Shown here in pieces: positions 19,682 through 27,401 of a stretch of DNA of 64,000 bases. This DNA comes from Nocardia inohanensis NBRC 100128 (lineage in GTDB: Bacteria > Actinomycetota > Actinomycetes > Mycobacteriales > Mycobacteriaceae). Under the pieces are notes generated by a model. The model made no database searches. It was not told the origin of the DNA and was given only the letters and a program-made list of their open reading frames with translations. Position 1 is the stretch's first letter; each line of letters starts with the position of its first letter. A program made the position numbers and the translations under genes. The stretch is from contig NZ_BDBK01000002.1 of NCBI RefSeq assembly GCF_001612945.1, positions 372,001-436,000 of the forward strand, written 5' to 3'.

Positions 19682-21703
19682 TCAGGGCTTTTCGGCGAAC
19701 TCGCCGGCCTGCTGCCAGGAAGCGCGTTCGGCGGCAAAGGCTTCGGCTTGCCCGGCGCGGAATCCGGCGATGGAGTCGGCATTGTCGGCGAGGAAGCGCC
19801 GGTAGTCGGCGAGCCGGAATTCGCCGTCTTCGGTAGCCGGTTCCCACCGTCCGGCCGCACAATCGGCGCGCAGGTCGCCGAGCTCCTCGGCGGTCACCGG
19901 ATACCAGCTGATGCGATCGAAATACCTCAGGAGCCAAGGATCTTCGCCGACCCCGGTGGAGCGGTGATTCCACACCTGGGTGGTACGGCCGACGAGCTGA
20001 TAGCCGCCGGGACCCTCCATGCCGTAGATGCACAGGTACGCACCGCCGATGCCGACCGCGTTCTCCGGCGTCCAGGTGCGGGCCGGATTGTATTTCGTGG
20101 TGACCAGCCGGTGACGCGGATCGGTGGGGGTGGCAACCGGCGCACCGAGGTACACGTCACCGAGGCCCAGGACCAGGTATTCGGCGGCGAAGACGGTATC
20201 GAAAACATCGTCCACCGAAGGCAATCCGTTCATGCGGCGGATGAATTCGATATTCCACGGGCACCAGGGCGCATCGGAGCGCACGCCGTGCATATAGCGG
20301 GTGATCGCCTCCTGGATGGTCGGATCGTCCCAGGAGAGCGGCAGCCGCACGGTGCGGCTGGGCACCACCAGTTCGGCGGCGGCCGGCAGGCCGGTTTCGA
20401 CCTCGGCCAGCAGATCCAGCAGTCTGCCGGTGGGCAGGCGATCCGCGTCGGTGCGCACCTGGAGCGAGCGCACGCCGGGGGTGAGCTCGGTGATGCCGGG
20501 TTCGGCGCGCTCCAGCAAAGCCTGATGCAGGGCGTGCACCCGGGCGCGGAGTTCGAGATCCAAAGTGAGATCGCCGTATTCGACGAGCACACCGTCATCG
20601 CCTTGACGGCGATAGGTGACCGCGGTGTCCGTACCGTCGCGGCGGCCCAGCACGCCGTCGTCGCCGTCGCCGCCCGAGGAGAGCACGATCGGCCAGGCGG
20701 CGCGGCGTTCGGGGCCGAGTTCGCGGGGCGACGCGGCCCGATCCGCGCGGACCGGCACGAAACGGACGGTGTCGCCGGGGCAGAGCTGGCCGAGCTTCCA
20801 GCGTTCGGCGGCGACCACGGTGACCGGGCAGACGAATCCACCCAGGCTGGGGCCGTCGGGACCGAGCAGGATGGGGGTGTCGCCGGTGAAGTCCAGGGCA
20901 CCGATGGAGTACGCGTTGTCGTGGATGTTGGAAGGGTGCAGACCGGCCTCGCCGCCGTCGGTGCGCGCCCACTGCGGCTGCGGGCCGACCAAACGCACAC
21001 CGGTCCGATCGGAGTTGAAGTGCACCTCGTAATCGGTGCCGATGATGGTGTCGAAGTCGCTGCGGGTGAAGAACTCCGGCGCCCCGTGCGGTCCTTCGGT
21101 GACGGCCAGCTCCCAGCGCCGGGTCAGCACCGGCTGATCGTCGCCGGTGACGCCCGCCGTCACGCGACCGGTCGCCGCGCCCACGGTGAGCACGTCACCG
21201 GCGGCCAGCGCCGCACCGGTCCCGCCGCCGAAGCGCCCGAGCGTGAAAGTGGACTTGCTGCCGAGGTATTCGGCCACCTCGATGCCGCCCGCGATCAGGA
21301 TGTAGCTGCGCATGCCCGGCCCGCGCACCATACCGACATCCAGGATGCCGCCCGCCGGTACCAGCACACTGCGCCACTGCCGGATTTCCGTGCCGTTCAC
21401 GGTGATCGGCACCGGAGCGCCGGTCACGCACACCCAGGTGGCGGCATCGAACCTCAAGGCCGGTCCGCCGAGCGTGCACTCCAGTCCGGCCGCGCCCTCG
21501 GCATTGCCGAGCGCCCGATTGCCGAGCCGGAAGGACAGATCGTCCATCGGCCCCGAAGGCGGCACGCCCACATGCCAGTAGCCGACCCGGCCGGGCCAAT
21601 CCTGAACGGTCGTCTGCATACCGGGACGCAGCACCGAGACCGCCCTTACCGGATTCGGCTGTGCCACTGCGGTTTCCGAGAGACTCGGCAGCACGGTCGT
21701 CAT
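19682..21703 (-). CDS. Urea/guanidine carboxylase-like protein, carboxyltransferase part only
   Basis: A 673-residue protein equal to the central region of urea carboxylases: residues ~20-310 are the CT_A_B (AHS2/KipA) domain ([29 protein letters not shown]) and ~340-560 the CT_C_D (AHS1/KipI) domain, followed by the family's helical tail (GWYPVT-like [15 protein letters not shown]). The biotin carboxylase domain normally at the N-terminus and the C-terminal biotin carrier (AMKM) domain are both absent, and neither is encoded elsewhere in the window. The ATG at 21703 overlaps the TGA of the previous gene. It presumably works with a BC/BCCP encoded elsewhere, or has a different chemistry. In the guanidine pathway the full enzyme makes carboxyguanidine. 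Confidence 0.88.
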   Translation of the reverse strand: MTTVLPSLSETAVAQPNPVRAVSVLRPGMQTTVQDWPGRVGYWHVGVPPSGPMDDLSFRLGNRALGNAEGAAGLECTLGGPALRFDAATWVCVTGAPVPITVNGTEIRQWRSVLVPAGGILDVGMVRGPGMRSYILIAGGIEVAEYLGSKSTFTLGRFGGGTGAALAAGDVLTVGAATGRVTAGVTGDDQPVLTRRWELAVTEGPHGAPEFFTRSDFDTIIGTDYEVHFNSDRTGVRLVGPQPQWARTDGGEAGLHPSNIHDNAYSIGALDFTGDTPILLGPDGPSLGGFVCPVTVVAAERWKLGQLCPGDTVRFVPVRADRAASPRELGPERRAAWPIVLSSGGDGDDGVLGRRDGTDTAVTYRRQGDDGVLVEYGDLTLDLELRARVHALHQALLERAEPGITELTPGVRSLQVRTDADRLPTGRLLDLLAEVETGLPAAAELVVPSRTVRLPLSWDDPTIQEAITRYMHGVRSDAPWCPWNIEFIRRMNGLPSVDDVFDTVFAAEYLVLGLGDVYLGAPVATPTDPRHRLVTTKYNPARTWTPENAVGIGGAYLCIYGMEGPGGYQLVGRTTQVWNHRSTGVGEDPWLLRYFDRISWYPVTAEELGDLRADCAAGRWEPATEDGEFRLADYRRFLADNADSIAGFRAGQAEAFAAERASWQQAGEFAEKP

Positions 21704-22317
21704 CGCGTCACCACCATCCGCACCGGCGTCGGATCGAAACCGTTGCACGGGTTGTTGATCTGCGGGCAGTTCGAGACCAGCACCAGCGTGTCGATCTCGG
21801 CACGCAGCGTGATGGTCTTGCCCGGCGCGGACAGCCCGTCCACGATGCCGAGCGTCCCGTCCGCCTCCACCGGAACGTTCATGAACCAGTTGATGTTCGA
21901 CACCAGATCCCGCTTCCCGAGACCCCATTTCATGCCCTCGGCCAGGAAGTTCTCCACGCAGGCATGCTGATGCCGGGTGTGATGCCCGTAGCGCAGCGTG
22001 TTCGACTCCTGCGAGCACGCCCCCGCGACGGTGTCGTGATTGCCGACCTCGTCGGCGACCACCGTCATGAGCGGCGTCCCCGCATCGGTCAGCAGTACGC
22101 TGCCGGTGGTCAGGAAGATATTGCGCTGCGCGGTGACGGTCGCCTGCGCGCTGTAGCGGTCGCCGTGATCCGCTGCCGAATACAGCAGGCAGTCGACGGC
22201 CTGATTGCCGTGCAGGTCGATGATCTCCAGTTGTTCCCCGGCCCGCACCACCGCCGACCAGGGCGCGTTGGCGGGCACGGTCTCGTCCAGCACGACGGTG
22301 CGGGTAGCGATGCTCAT
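21700..22317 (-). CDS. DUF1989 protein, short subunit (urea-carboxylase-associated / carboxyguanidine deiminase type)
   Basis: A 205-residue DUF1989 protein. Visible conserved parts: the N-terminal [17 protein letters not shown], the core [15 protein letters not shown], then GNHDT and a Cys/His-rich stretch ([21 protein letters not shown]) that may bind metal. In pseudomonads the two DUF1989 proteins in such clusters were shown to form a carboxyguanidine deiminase (CgdAB) giving allophanate; that assignment is transferred here by family and context. Its stop and the next gene's start overlap as ATGA, and its own ATG (22317) overlaps the stop of the longer paralogue, so the two subunits are translationally coupled. 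Confidence 0.87.
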   Translation of the reverse strand: MSIATRTVVLDETVPANAPWSAVVRAGEQLEIIDLHGNQAVDCLLYSAADHGDRYSAQATVTAQRNIFLTTGSVLLTDAGTPLMTVVADEVGNHDTVAGACSQESNTLRYGHHTRHQHACVENFLAEGMKWGLGKRDLVSNINWFMNVPVEADGTLGIVDGLSAPGKTITLRAEIDTLVLVSNCPQINNPCNGFDPTPVRMVVTR

Positions 22318-23093
22318 GCGAGGGCCTCCAGAGTGCGTGCGGTCCAGTCCCGTTCGGTGTTCTCGACGGCACGCAGATATTCGGGATCGGAATTGTGCTG
22401 GTGCGCGAGGTCTTCCGGCGCGGCCCAGCAGACCAGGTCGAGGTCCGTCACCGGCGTCTCGTCCAGTGGGTGCGCGGCATCGGCGATCAACAGGGTCACC
22501 GGCAGGTGGACGAGCAACTCGACCGCCGCGCCCGGTCCCGCGCTGCCGGTGGCGGTGAGCGCCCCGTCGGCCTCGACCCGCACGCCCCGGAAGAAGCTCA
22601 CGCTCGGCCCGATGTCACGCGGCTCCAAGCCCTGCTTGGACCCGGCCATTCGCAGCTGCTGCCGCGCGGAAAACGAAGGGCCGCAGAGGGTGTCATGATG
22701 GCCGGAGGTGTCGCCGACAATGGTCGCCAGCACCCGGCCCTGATCCGACAGCAGCGGATGCCCGGCCCCGAGATACGCCTGCCACGGCACTTTCACGGTG
22801 TCGGCGACATTCAGTCGTTCCCACGGTGCGCCGGCACGCAGCAGGAGCAGATGCGCGCATGCCGCACCCAGCGGATCCGACAACCGCACCCGAGTGCCTC
22901 GGGCCAGCGTCACGTTGGCATATCCGCCGGCCGGAATCCGCTGAGCGAAAGTAATTTTCGCGCGTTCGATGCCAGCCGGCAGCTCCGGTCCCGAGATCGC
23001 GGCGGCGGCCGCCTGGGATCGAGCGTGGGCGCGAGCACTGATGGTGTCGGCGGTGCCGGGCATGCCGGGTGTGCCGTTGGCTGTGCTGATCAT
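22314..23093 (-). CDS. DUF1989 protein, long subunit (urea-carboxylase-associated / carboxyguanidine deiminase type)
   Basis: A 259-residue paralogue of the following gene, with an Ala-rich N-terminal extension (~1-45) and the DUF1989 core: [35 protein letters not shown], and [14 protein letters not shown]. The HHDTLCGPS segment keeps His and Cys where the partner has GNHDT and CSQ. Function by family: the second subunit of a heteromeric carboxyguanidine deiminase. ATG at 23093 has GGAGGGAG upstream; the in-frame ATG at 23108 would lie before that ribosome site. The start overlaps the stop of a 47-residue ORF as ATGA. Confidence 0.86.
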   Translation of the reverse strand: MISTANGTPGMPGTADTISARAHARSQAAAAAISGPELPAGIERAKITFAQRIPAGGYANVTLARGTRVRLSDPLGAACAHLLLLRAGAPWERLNVADTVKVPWQAYLGAGHPLLSDQGRVLATIVGDTSGHHDTLCGPSFSARQQLRMAGSKQGLEPRDIGPSVSFFRGVRVEADGALTATGSAGPGAAVELLVHLPVTLLIADAAHPLDETPVTDLDLVCWAAPEDLAHQHNSDPEYLRAVENTERDWTARTLEALA

Positions 23094-23233
23094 TGGGGCT
23101 CCCTCCATTGGGTGCGACGGCCGAGCTGCCTGCGGGTGCGCCAGTGCGCATAAGCGCGGCGGAGCAGGTCGTCGAGCAGCATGGCCAGTTCTGGTCTGCC
23201 GCGCATGCGGTAGTCGGGGTCGAGCTCGGCCAT
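23090..23233 (-). CDS. 47-residue microprotein, coupled to the DUF1989 genes
   Basis: A short ORF between the permease stop (35 bases upstream) and the long DUF1989 gene, with which it shares an ATGA stop/start overlap. The peptide begins MAELDPDYRMRGRPELAMLL, followed by an acidic-then-basic helix (DDLLRR, YAHWRTRRQLGRR) and ends WREPQ. It is probably one amphipathic helix with a strongly basic C-terminal half. No signal peptide. The same ATGA coupling links every later junction through the carboxyltransferase gene, which argues for a real gene. Function unknown; a small accessory or assembly factor for the deiminase/carboxylase is an inference. Confidence 0.6.
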   Translation of the reverse strand: MAELDPDYRMRGRPELAMLLDDLLRRAYAHWRTRRQLGRRTQWREPQ

Positions 23234-23268
23234 CGGATGTCCTTGTGTTCGAGGCGCTTACATCGAGA

Positions 23269-24813
23269 TCAGGCGGGTTGCGCGGCGGCCTCGCCGGGTG
23301 CGACGGCCGGACCGGGGGTGACCGCGCGATGCACCCCGATGCCGACGAGGATGGTCACGAGCACGAAAAGCGGTGCGGCCCAGAGCATCCACCAGCTGCC
23401 GCCGGCGGGGGTGTAGACCTCGGCGCGCGGCCACGCCAGGTTGATCGCCATGGCGATGCCCCAGACGACGGCGACGGCATTGACCGGGATTCCGAAGCGG
23501 CCCAGGCTGAACAGGCCCTCGCCCCGGGCGGCCGGGTCGTCGGCGGGCCAGCCCTTGATACGCCGGATCAGCAGCGGCACGGTGACCAGCAGGTAGGCCA
23601 GGTACAGAGTGACGATGCAGACCGAGGCCAGGGTGGCGAAGATGGCGGCATTGCCCAGGTTCAGCACCAGCAGGGCGATACCGAGTACGCCGATCGCGAC
23701 GGCGGGCCAGACCGGGGTGCCGAATCGCGGGTGCACGGCCGACAGCTGCTTGCTGAAGGGCAGGCGGCCGTCGCGGGCCATGGAGAACATCAGGCGCGAG
23801 CCGGCGGTCTGAATCGCCAAGGTGCACACCGTGATCGCGCAGGCGACGCAGGCCAGCACCACCTTGCCCGCCGGGCTGTTCAGCTTGGCCTCGATGACGT
23901 AGGCCAGGCCGCCGGTGCTCAGCGAGCCGTCGCTCAGGCTGGGTGCGGCCATCAGCGCGCCGATGAGGATCAACCCGCCGCCGAGTGCCGAGACCGACAG
24001 GGCGGTGAGGATGGTGCGCGGCGCCACCCGGCGCGGGTTCTTGGTCTCCTCGGAAAGCTCACCGGCGGAGTCGAATCCGACCATCACGTAGGCGGCCATC
24101 AGGCCGGAGACCAGGAAGGCGGCCCAGTACGGGCCGGGCGCGGCCTGATCGGTTTCGAGCACCACGCCCGGACCGCGGTCGGTGTGGGTGAAGAACACGG
24201 CGATCACCGCGATCACGCCGATGATCTCGATGGTGACGCCGAGCGAATTGATCCGCGCCATCCAGTCGATGCCGACCACATTGATCAAGGTGGTCACCAC
24301 GAGCAGCACGCTGCCCAGGATCACCGCGTTCACCGCGCCGTCATGCGAGGTCAGTGCGGTGTCGGTGCCGTAGAACTGGAAACCGCTCCAGATCGAGGGC
24401 AGCACCACCTGGAGGGCGATGGCGGCCGCGGCGGCGGTGACGATCTGGGCGATGATCATCATCCAGCCCGCGAACCAGCCGGTGAGTTCACCGGCCAGAT
24501 GCCGCGACCACTGGTAGATACAGCCCGAAATCGGGTATCGGGCAGCGAGTTCCGCGAAATTCAGCGCTACCAGGAACTGGCCGGCGAAGACGATCGGCCA
24601 GGTCCAGAAGAAGGCCGCGCCGCCGAAAGAGTAACCGAGACCGAAGAATTGGAAGATGGTGGTGAGGATGGAGACGAAGGAGAACCCGGCCGCGAAGGAG
24701 GCGTAGCGGCCCAGTTTGCGGTGCAGGACGGGCTGGTAGCCGAAGCGTTCCAGGTCGGCGCTGTCGGCGGATATCGACGGATCGGGGGCGACGGAGTCCA
24801 GGGTGGCGGCCAT
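23269..24813 (-). CDS. APC-superfamily permease (amino acid/choline-transporter type)
   Basis: A 514-residue membrane protein with about 12 hydrophobic segments, starting near residue 38 (ASFAAGFSFVSILTTIFQFFG). The substrate-binding region GFDSAGELSEETKNPRR (~258-274) is the signature of the amino acid-choline (ACT) branch of APC transporters. It is the first gene of the operon that runs through the allophanate hydrolase, so it probably imports the nitrogen source (guanidine, urea or a related compound). GAAAGG precedes the ATG at 24813. An AmtR-type box sits 29-42 bases upstream of the start. Confidence 0.9.
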   Translation of the reverse strand: MAATLDSVAPDPSISADSADLERFGYQPVLHRKLGRYASFAAGFSFVSILTTIFQFFGLGYSFGGAAFFWTWPIVFAGQFLVALNFAELAARYPISGCIYQWSRHLAGELTGWFAGWMMIIAQIVTAAAAAIALQVVLPSIWSGFQFYGTDTALTSHDGAVNAVILGSVLLVVTTLINVVGIDWMARINSLGVTIEIIGVIAVIAVFFTHTDRGPGVVLETDQAAPGPYWAAFLVSGLMAAYVMVGFDSAGELSEETKNPRRVAPRTILTALSVSALGGGLILIGALMAAPSLSDGSLSTGGLAYVIEAKLNSPAGKVVLACVACAITVCTLAIQTAGSRLMFSMARDGRLPFSKQLSAVHPRFGTPVWPAVAIGVLGIALLVLNLGNAAIFATLASVCIVTLYLAYLLVTVPLLIRRIKGWPADDPAARGEGLFSLGRFGIPVNAVAVVWGIAMAINLAWPRAEVYTPAGGSWWMLWAAPLFVLVTILVGIGVHRAVTPGPAVAPGEAAAQPA

Positions 24814-24841
24814 GGCGGGCCTTTCGGCGAGCGGCGAATAT

Positions 24842-24855
24842 CTATCGCTTGAAAG
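24842..24855. promoter_or_regulatory. AmtR box 1, permease side
   Basis: CTATCGCTTGAAAG fits the corynebacterial AmtR consensus CTAT-N6-AtAG (one mismatch in the second half). It lies 29-42 bases upstream of the permease start, where repressor binding would block the promoter. Confidence 0.65.
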
Positions 24856-24936
24856 TTTTGCGCTCCCGATCGCCGGGCCGGTTATGAGGATGTATCCGTT
24901 CGATGGCGGGGCGTAACTTCTGCGTTGCGGGGATTT

Positions 24937-24950
24937 CTATCGCATGACAG
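24937..24950. promoter_or_regulatory. AmtR box 2, regulator side
   Basis: CTATCGCATGACAG, preceded by TTT, fits CTAT-N6-AtAG and matches box 1 at 12 of 14 positions. It lies 56-69 bases before the amtR start, so autoregulation or joint repression of both promoters is plausible. Confidence 0.65.
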
Positions 24951-24953
24951 GAA

Positions 24954-24981
24954 TCTCACCGCCTGGTCGGAGGCGGTGAGA
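24954..24981. promoter_or_regulatory. Perfect 11-bp inverted repeat upstream of amtR
   Basis: TCTCACCGCCT and AGGCGGTGAGA are separated by GGTCGG. It lies 3 bases after AmtR box 2 and ends 25 bases before the amtR start. It could be a second operator or an RNA hairpin in the amtR leader; it does not resemble an AmtR box. Confidence 0.45.
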
Positions 24982-25006
24982 AGCCGGGGTGGTACAGAAT
25001 GGGGGC

Positions 25007-25663
25007 GTGACCCAAGTCGGACCCGGACGTCCTCGCCTGGAACCTCGCCGCCGGGCGGGCCAGACCCCGCGTGCGGAGATCCTCGATGCGGCGGCCGAAC
25101 TGTTCACCGCCAATGGGTACGGGAATACCTCCACCCGCATGATCGCGGACGCGGTCGGGATCCGGCAGGCGTCGCTGTATCACCACTTCGCGGCCAAGGA
25201 CGACATCCTGGATGCGCTGCTGGGTGAGACCATCACCGGGGCATTGGAATTGGCGGAGAAGCTGGCGGGGATGCCGGAACCGGCGGTGGTCCGGCTGTAT
25301 GCGCTGGCCTCCTATGACGTGCGTCAACTCTGCACCGCCCGTTGGAATCTCGGCGCTTTGTACCTGTTGCCGGAACTGCGTGGGGAACGGTTCGCCGTCT
25401 TCCGGGAACGCCGCGACGAGCTACGCCGGCATTATGAGAAGTTGTCCGCCGCGGTCATCGCCGAATCCGGGAGCCAGGTCGTCTCCGGCGCCGAGCTACT
25501 GCCGTTCCGGATGGTCGAGGCGGTCATCAGCATCCGATCCGATGAGGGCGCCGCGCCCGAATACGCCGAGCGGCTCATACCCGATGCCCTGCTCCAGCTC
25601 CTCGGCAGGCAGGGCGATCGGGACGAGATCCGCAGTGCGGCAAGCGCTCTCGTGCCGGACTAG
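25007..25663 (+). CDS. amtR: AmtR, TetR-family nitrogen regulator
   Basis: A 218-residue TetR protein. The N-terminus ([20 protein letters not shown], then [20 protein letters not shown] and [13 protein letters not shown]) closely follows corynebacterial AmtR as I remember it, including the basic GRPR-PRRAG arm. The C-terminal domain holds the [20 protein letters not shown] segment typical of AmtR, which is released from DNA by a PII-type signal protein rather than a small ligand. It is divergent from the permease operon with two AmtR boxes between. GTG at 25007 is preferred (GGGGG just upstream); GTG at 24989 is possible. Its stop overlaps that of the convergent Ter gene (CTAG). Confidence 0.85.
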   Translation: MTQVGPGRPRLEPRRRAGQTPRAEILDAAAELFTANGYGNTSTRMIADAVGIRQASLYHHFAAKDDILDALLGETITGALELAEKLAGMPEPAVVRLYALASYDVRQLCTARWNLGALYLLPELRGERFAVFRERRDELRRHYEKLSAAVIAESGSQVVSGAELLPFRMVEAVISIRSDEGAAPEYAERLIPDALLQLLGRQGDRDEIRSAASALVPD

Positions 25664-27183
25664 GACTTACCCTTCGAGGTGCCCCACTTCAGGCCCCAGT
25701 TGTAGGCCTGATCCACCGCCATCTTGCCCCAGAAGCGGTGACCGTCCGGCGGGCGCACGAACCTGCCCTCACGCCGCACCACCAGCTCGCCGTTCACGTT
25801 CTCGATGAGCGCCAGCACCATCTCGCGGGAGTCGTCGTTGCAACCGCTGACCTCCATCTCGATGGGCGGCGAATTGCGCGGGTACAGCGTGGCGGTGGCG
25901 TGCACGCCGCGGAAATCCTGCGCGCCCTCGTAGAGCGAGGCGAACACCAGGATGCGCTTGAACTTGGCCGTGTTGTCGAGATTGATGGAGAGGTTCTCAC
26001 CGGATTGACTCGCGCCGGTCCGATCGTCCTGATCCAGTTCGATGAAGGGGGCGCGATGCAGGTTGCCCATGGTGTCGAGGGGGCTGATGCAGCCCTTCGA
26101 ACCGTCCGTCAGCTCCCAGAAGCAGCACAGATCCAGATCCAGACCGCCATTGCCGCCGCGCTTGCGGCCGAACAGGCCGCCCGTCGCACCGGGGACCATC
26201 CAGTTCAGATTGACCCGCATGATGCCGCCGGTCGCACCCGACTTGGTCAGCGAGACCGCGGGCGCTTCCTTGGTCAGCGAGATCTTGCCCAGGTTCACCG
26301 GGGCGCCCGGCGCGCCGGGCGGCGGGACCTGCCCCGGCTGGCCGAACTGCGCCGGCGGGGCAGGGAACTGATTCTGCTGCGCCGGGTTGAAGGGCGGCGG
26401 CTGCTGGTTGTAACCCTGCGGTGCGTAATTCGGCTGCGGCGGAGTCGGATACGCCGGTGGCGGCGGGTAGGTCGGCTGCGGCTGACCGTACTGCGGCGGA
26501 GGCGGCGGTGCGTTGAAGCCCTGCTGGGGCGGCGGGGGCGGGTTGTAACCCTGTTGCGGCGGGGGAGCGTTGTAGCCCTGCTGCGGGGGCGGCGGCGCGA
26601 AGCCCTGTTGCGGCGGCGGACTGAAGCTTTGATCGGGTGCGGGCTGCGCCTGCGTGCCGGGATCATCGACGGTGATGCCGAAATCCGTTGCCAGCCCGGC
26701 CAGTCCGGACGCGTAACCCTGGCCGATGGCGCGGAACTTCCACGCGCCTTGGCGGCGGTACAGCTCGCCGAGTACGAACGCGGTCTCCGAAGACGCGTCG
26801 GTGCTGTCGAATCGCGCCAGTTCGGCGCCGCTGGCGGCGTCCAGCACGCGCACGTGCAAGCCCTGCAATTGCGCGAAGGTGCCGCCGTCGGCCGAGGCCG
26901 CGATGACGATCGCCTCGATCTGCGGCTCCACCTGGGCCAGGTTCACCGTCAGCGCGTCGACGGTCTGCGGGCCCGGCCGCTTACCCTCGTGCCGTACCGC
27001 GCCCGAGGCATGCGCGGGCTGGTTGTAGAAGACGAAGTCGCTGTCCGACCGCACCTTCCCGTTCGCCAGCAGCAGCGCCGACGCATCCGCATCGGGCCGT
27101 CCGCCGGGGCCGGCCTGCCACCCGAGCTCGACCCGGACCGCAGCCGCCGCCACCGGGACGTTGGAACCCTTCATCATCGACAC
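25660..27183 (-). CDS. TerD-TerA fusion protein with Pro/Gln-rich linker
   Basis: A 507-residue protein in three parts. Residues ~1-175 are a TerD domain ([39 protein letters not shown]), the calcium-binding fold of tellurite-resistance/stress proteins. Residues ~178-300 are a low-complexity linker with repeated QQGYN/QQGFN and poly-Pro blocks. Residues ~300-505 resemble TerA ([44 protein letters not shown]). In other bacteria TerA and TerD are separate members of a membrane-linked stress complex; here they are joined. No other ter gene is nearby. The exact function is unknown. Confidence 0.85.
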   Translation of the reverse strand: MSMMKGSNVPVAAAAVRVELGWQAGPGGRPDADASALLLANGKVRSDSDFVFYNQPAHASGAVRHEGKRPGPQTVDALTVNLAQVEPQIEAIVIAASADGGTFAQLQGLHVRVLDAASGAELARFDSTDASSETAFVLGELYRRQGAWKFRAIGQGYASGLAGLATDFGITVDDPGTQAQPAPDQSFSPPPQQGFAPPPPQQGYNAPPPQQGYNPPPPPQQGFNAPPPPPQYGQPQPTYPPPPAYPTPPQPNYAPQGYNQQPPPFNPAQQNQFPAPPAQFGQPGQVPPPGAPGAPVNLGKISLTKEAPAVSLTKSGATGGIMRVNLNWMVPGATGGLFGRKRGGNGGLDLDLCCFWELTDGSKGCISPLDTMGNLHRAPFIELDQDDRTGASQSGENLSINLDNTAKFKRILVFASLYEGAQDFRGVHATATLYPRNSPPIEMEVSGCNDDSREMVLALIENVNGELVVRREGRFVRPPDGHRFWGKMAVDQAYNWGLKWGTSKGKS

Positions 27184-27230
27184 GCATTCAAACGTAACCG
27201 ATATGCCCGACTCTCGGGGCTCTCAGGGGC

Positions 27231-27370
27231 AAGCCCCTGAAACCCCATGGGGATGAAGAGGCGAGGCGCTCTGGCGTAAGCCCTTGAAACCCGTGGGGGC
27301 GAGGAGACGAGGCGCTTCGGCGTAAGCCCTTGAAACCCCGTGGGGGTGAGGAGGTGAGGCGCTCTGGCGC
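27231..27370. repeat. Three tandem ~47-bp repeats
   Basis: Units start at 27231 (47 bp), 27278 (46 bp) and 27324 (47 bp). Each begins AAGCCC(C/T)TGAAACCC, continues through a G-rich stretch and a GAGGCGCT-like motif, and ends GGCGT or GGCGC. They fill the space between the Ter fusion gene start and the end of the pyruvate-oxidase pseudogene. The AAGCCCC-AAACCC core recurs once near 37350. Confidence 0.8.
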
Positions 27371-27401
27371 AGGCCCTGATCCTCGTTGGCGGGCGTGGGT
27401 T

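Noticed and set aside
18479..21970. An 1163-codon open frame on the + strand opposite the carboxylase and allophanate hydrolase
   Set aside because: It is an antisense shadow of the atzF and carboxyltransferase genes, low-complexity in composition, and crosses several real gene boundaries.
22969..24852. A 627-codon open frame opposite the permease
   Set aside because: Asp/Gly/His/Gln-rich shadow translation; the permease on the other strand is clear.
24814..25006. A guanidine-I (ykkC) riboswitch upstream of the permease
   Set aside because: None of the conserved ykkC sequence blocks is visible on the - strand; AmtR boxes explain the region better.
26380..26640. Regularly repeated sequence that could look like a CRISPR or tandem-repeat locus
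   Set aside because: The repeats are in frame and encode the QQGYN/poly-Pro linker of the Ter fusion; there are no spacers.
25738..27240. A 500-codon Arg-rich open frame opposite the TerD-TerA gene
   Set aside because: Its composition mirrors the Pro/Gln linker on the other strand; no domain.
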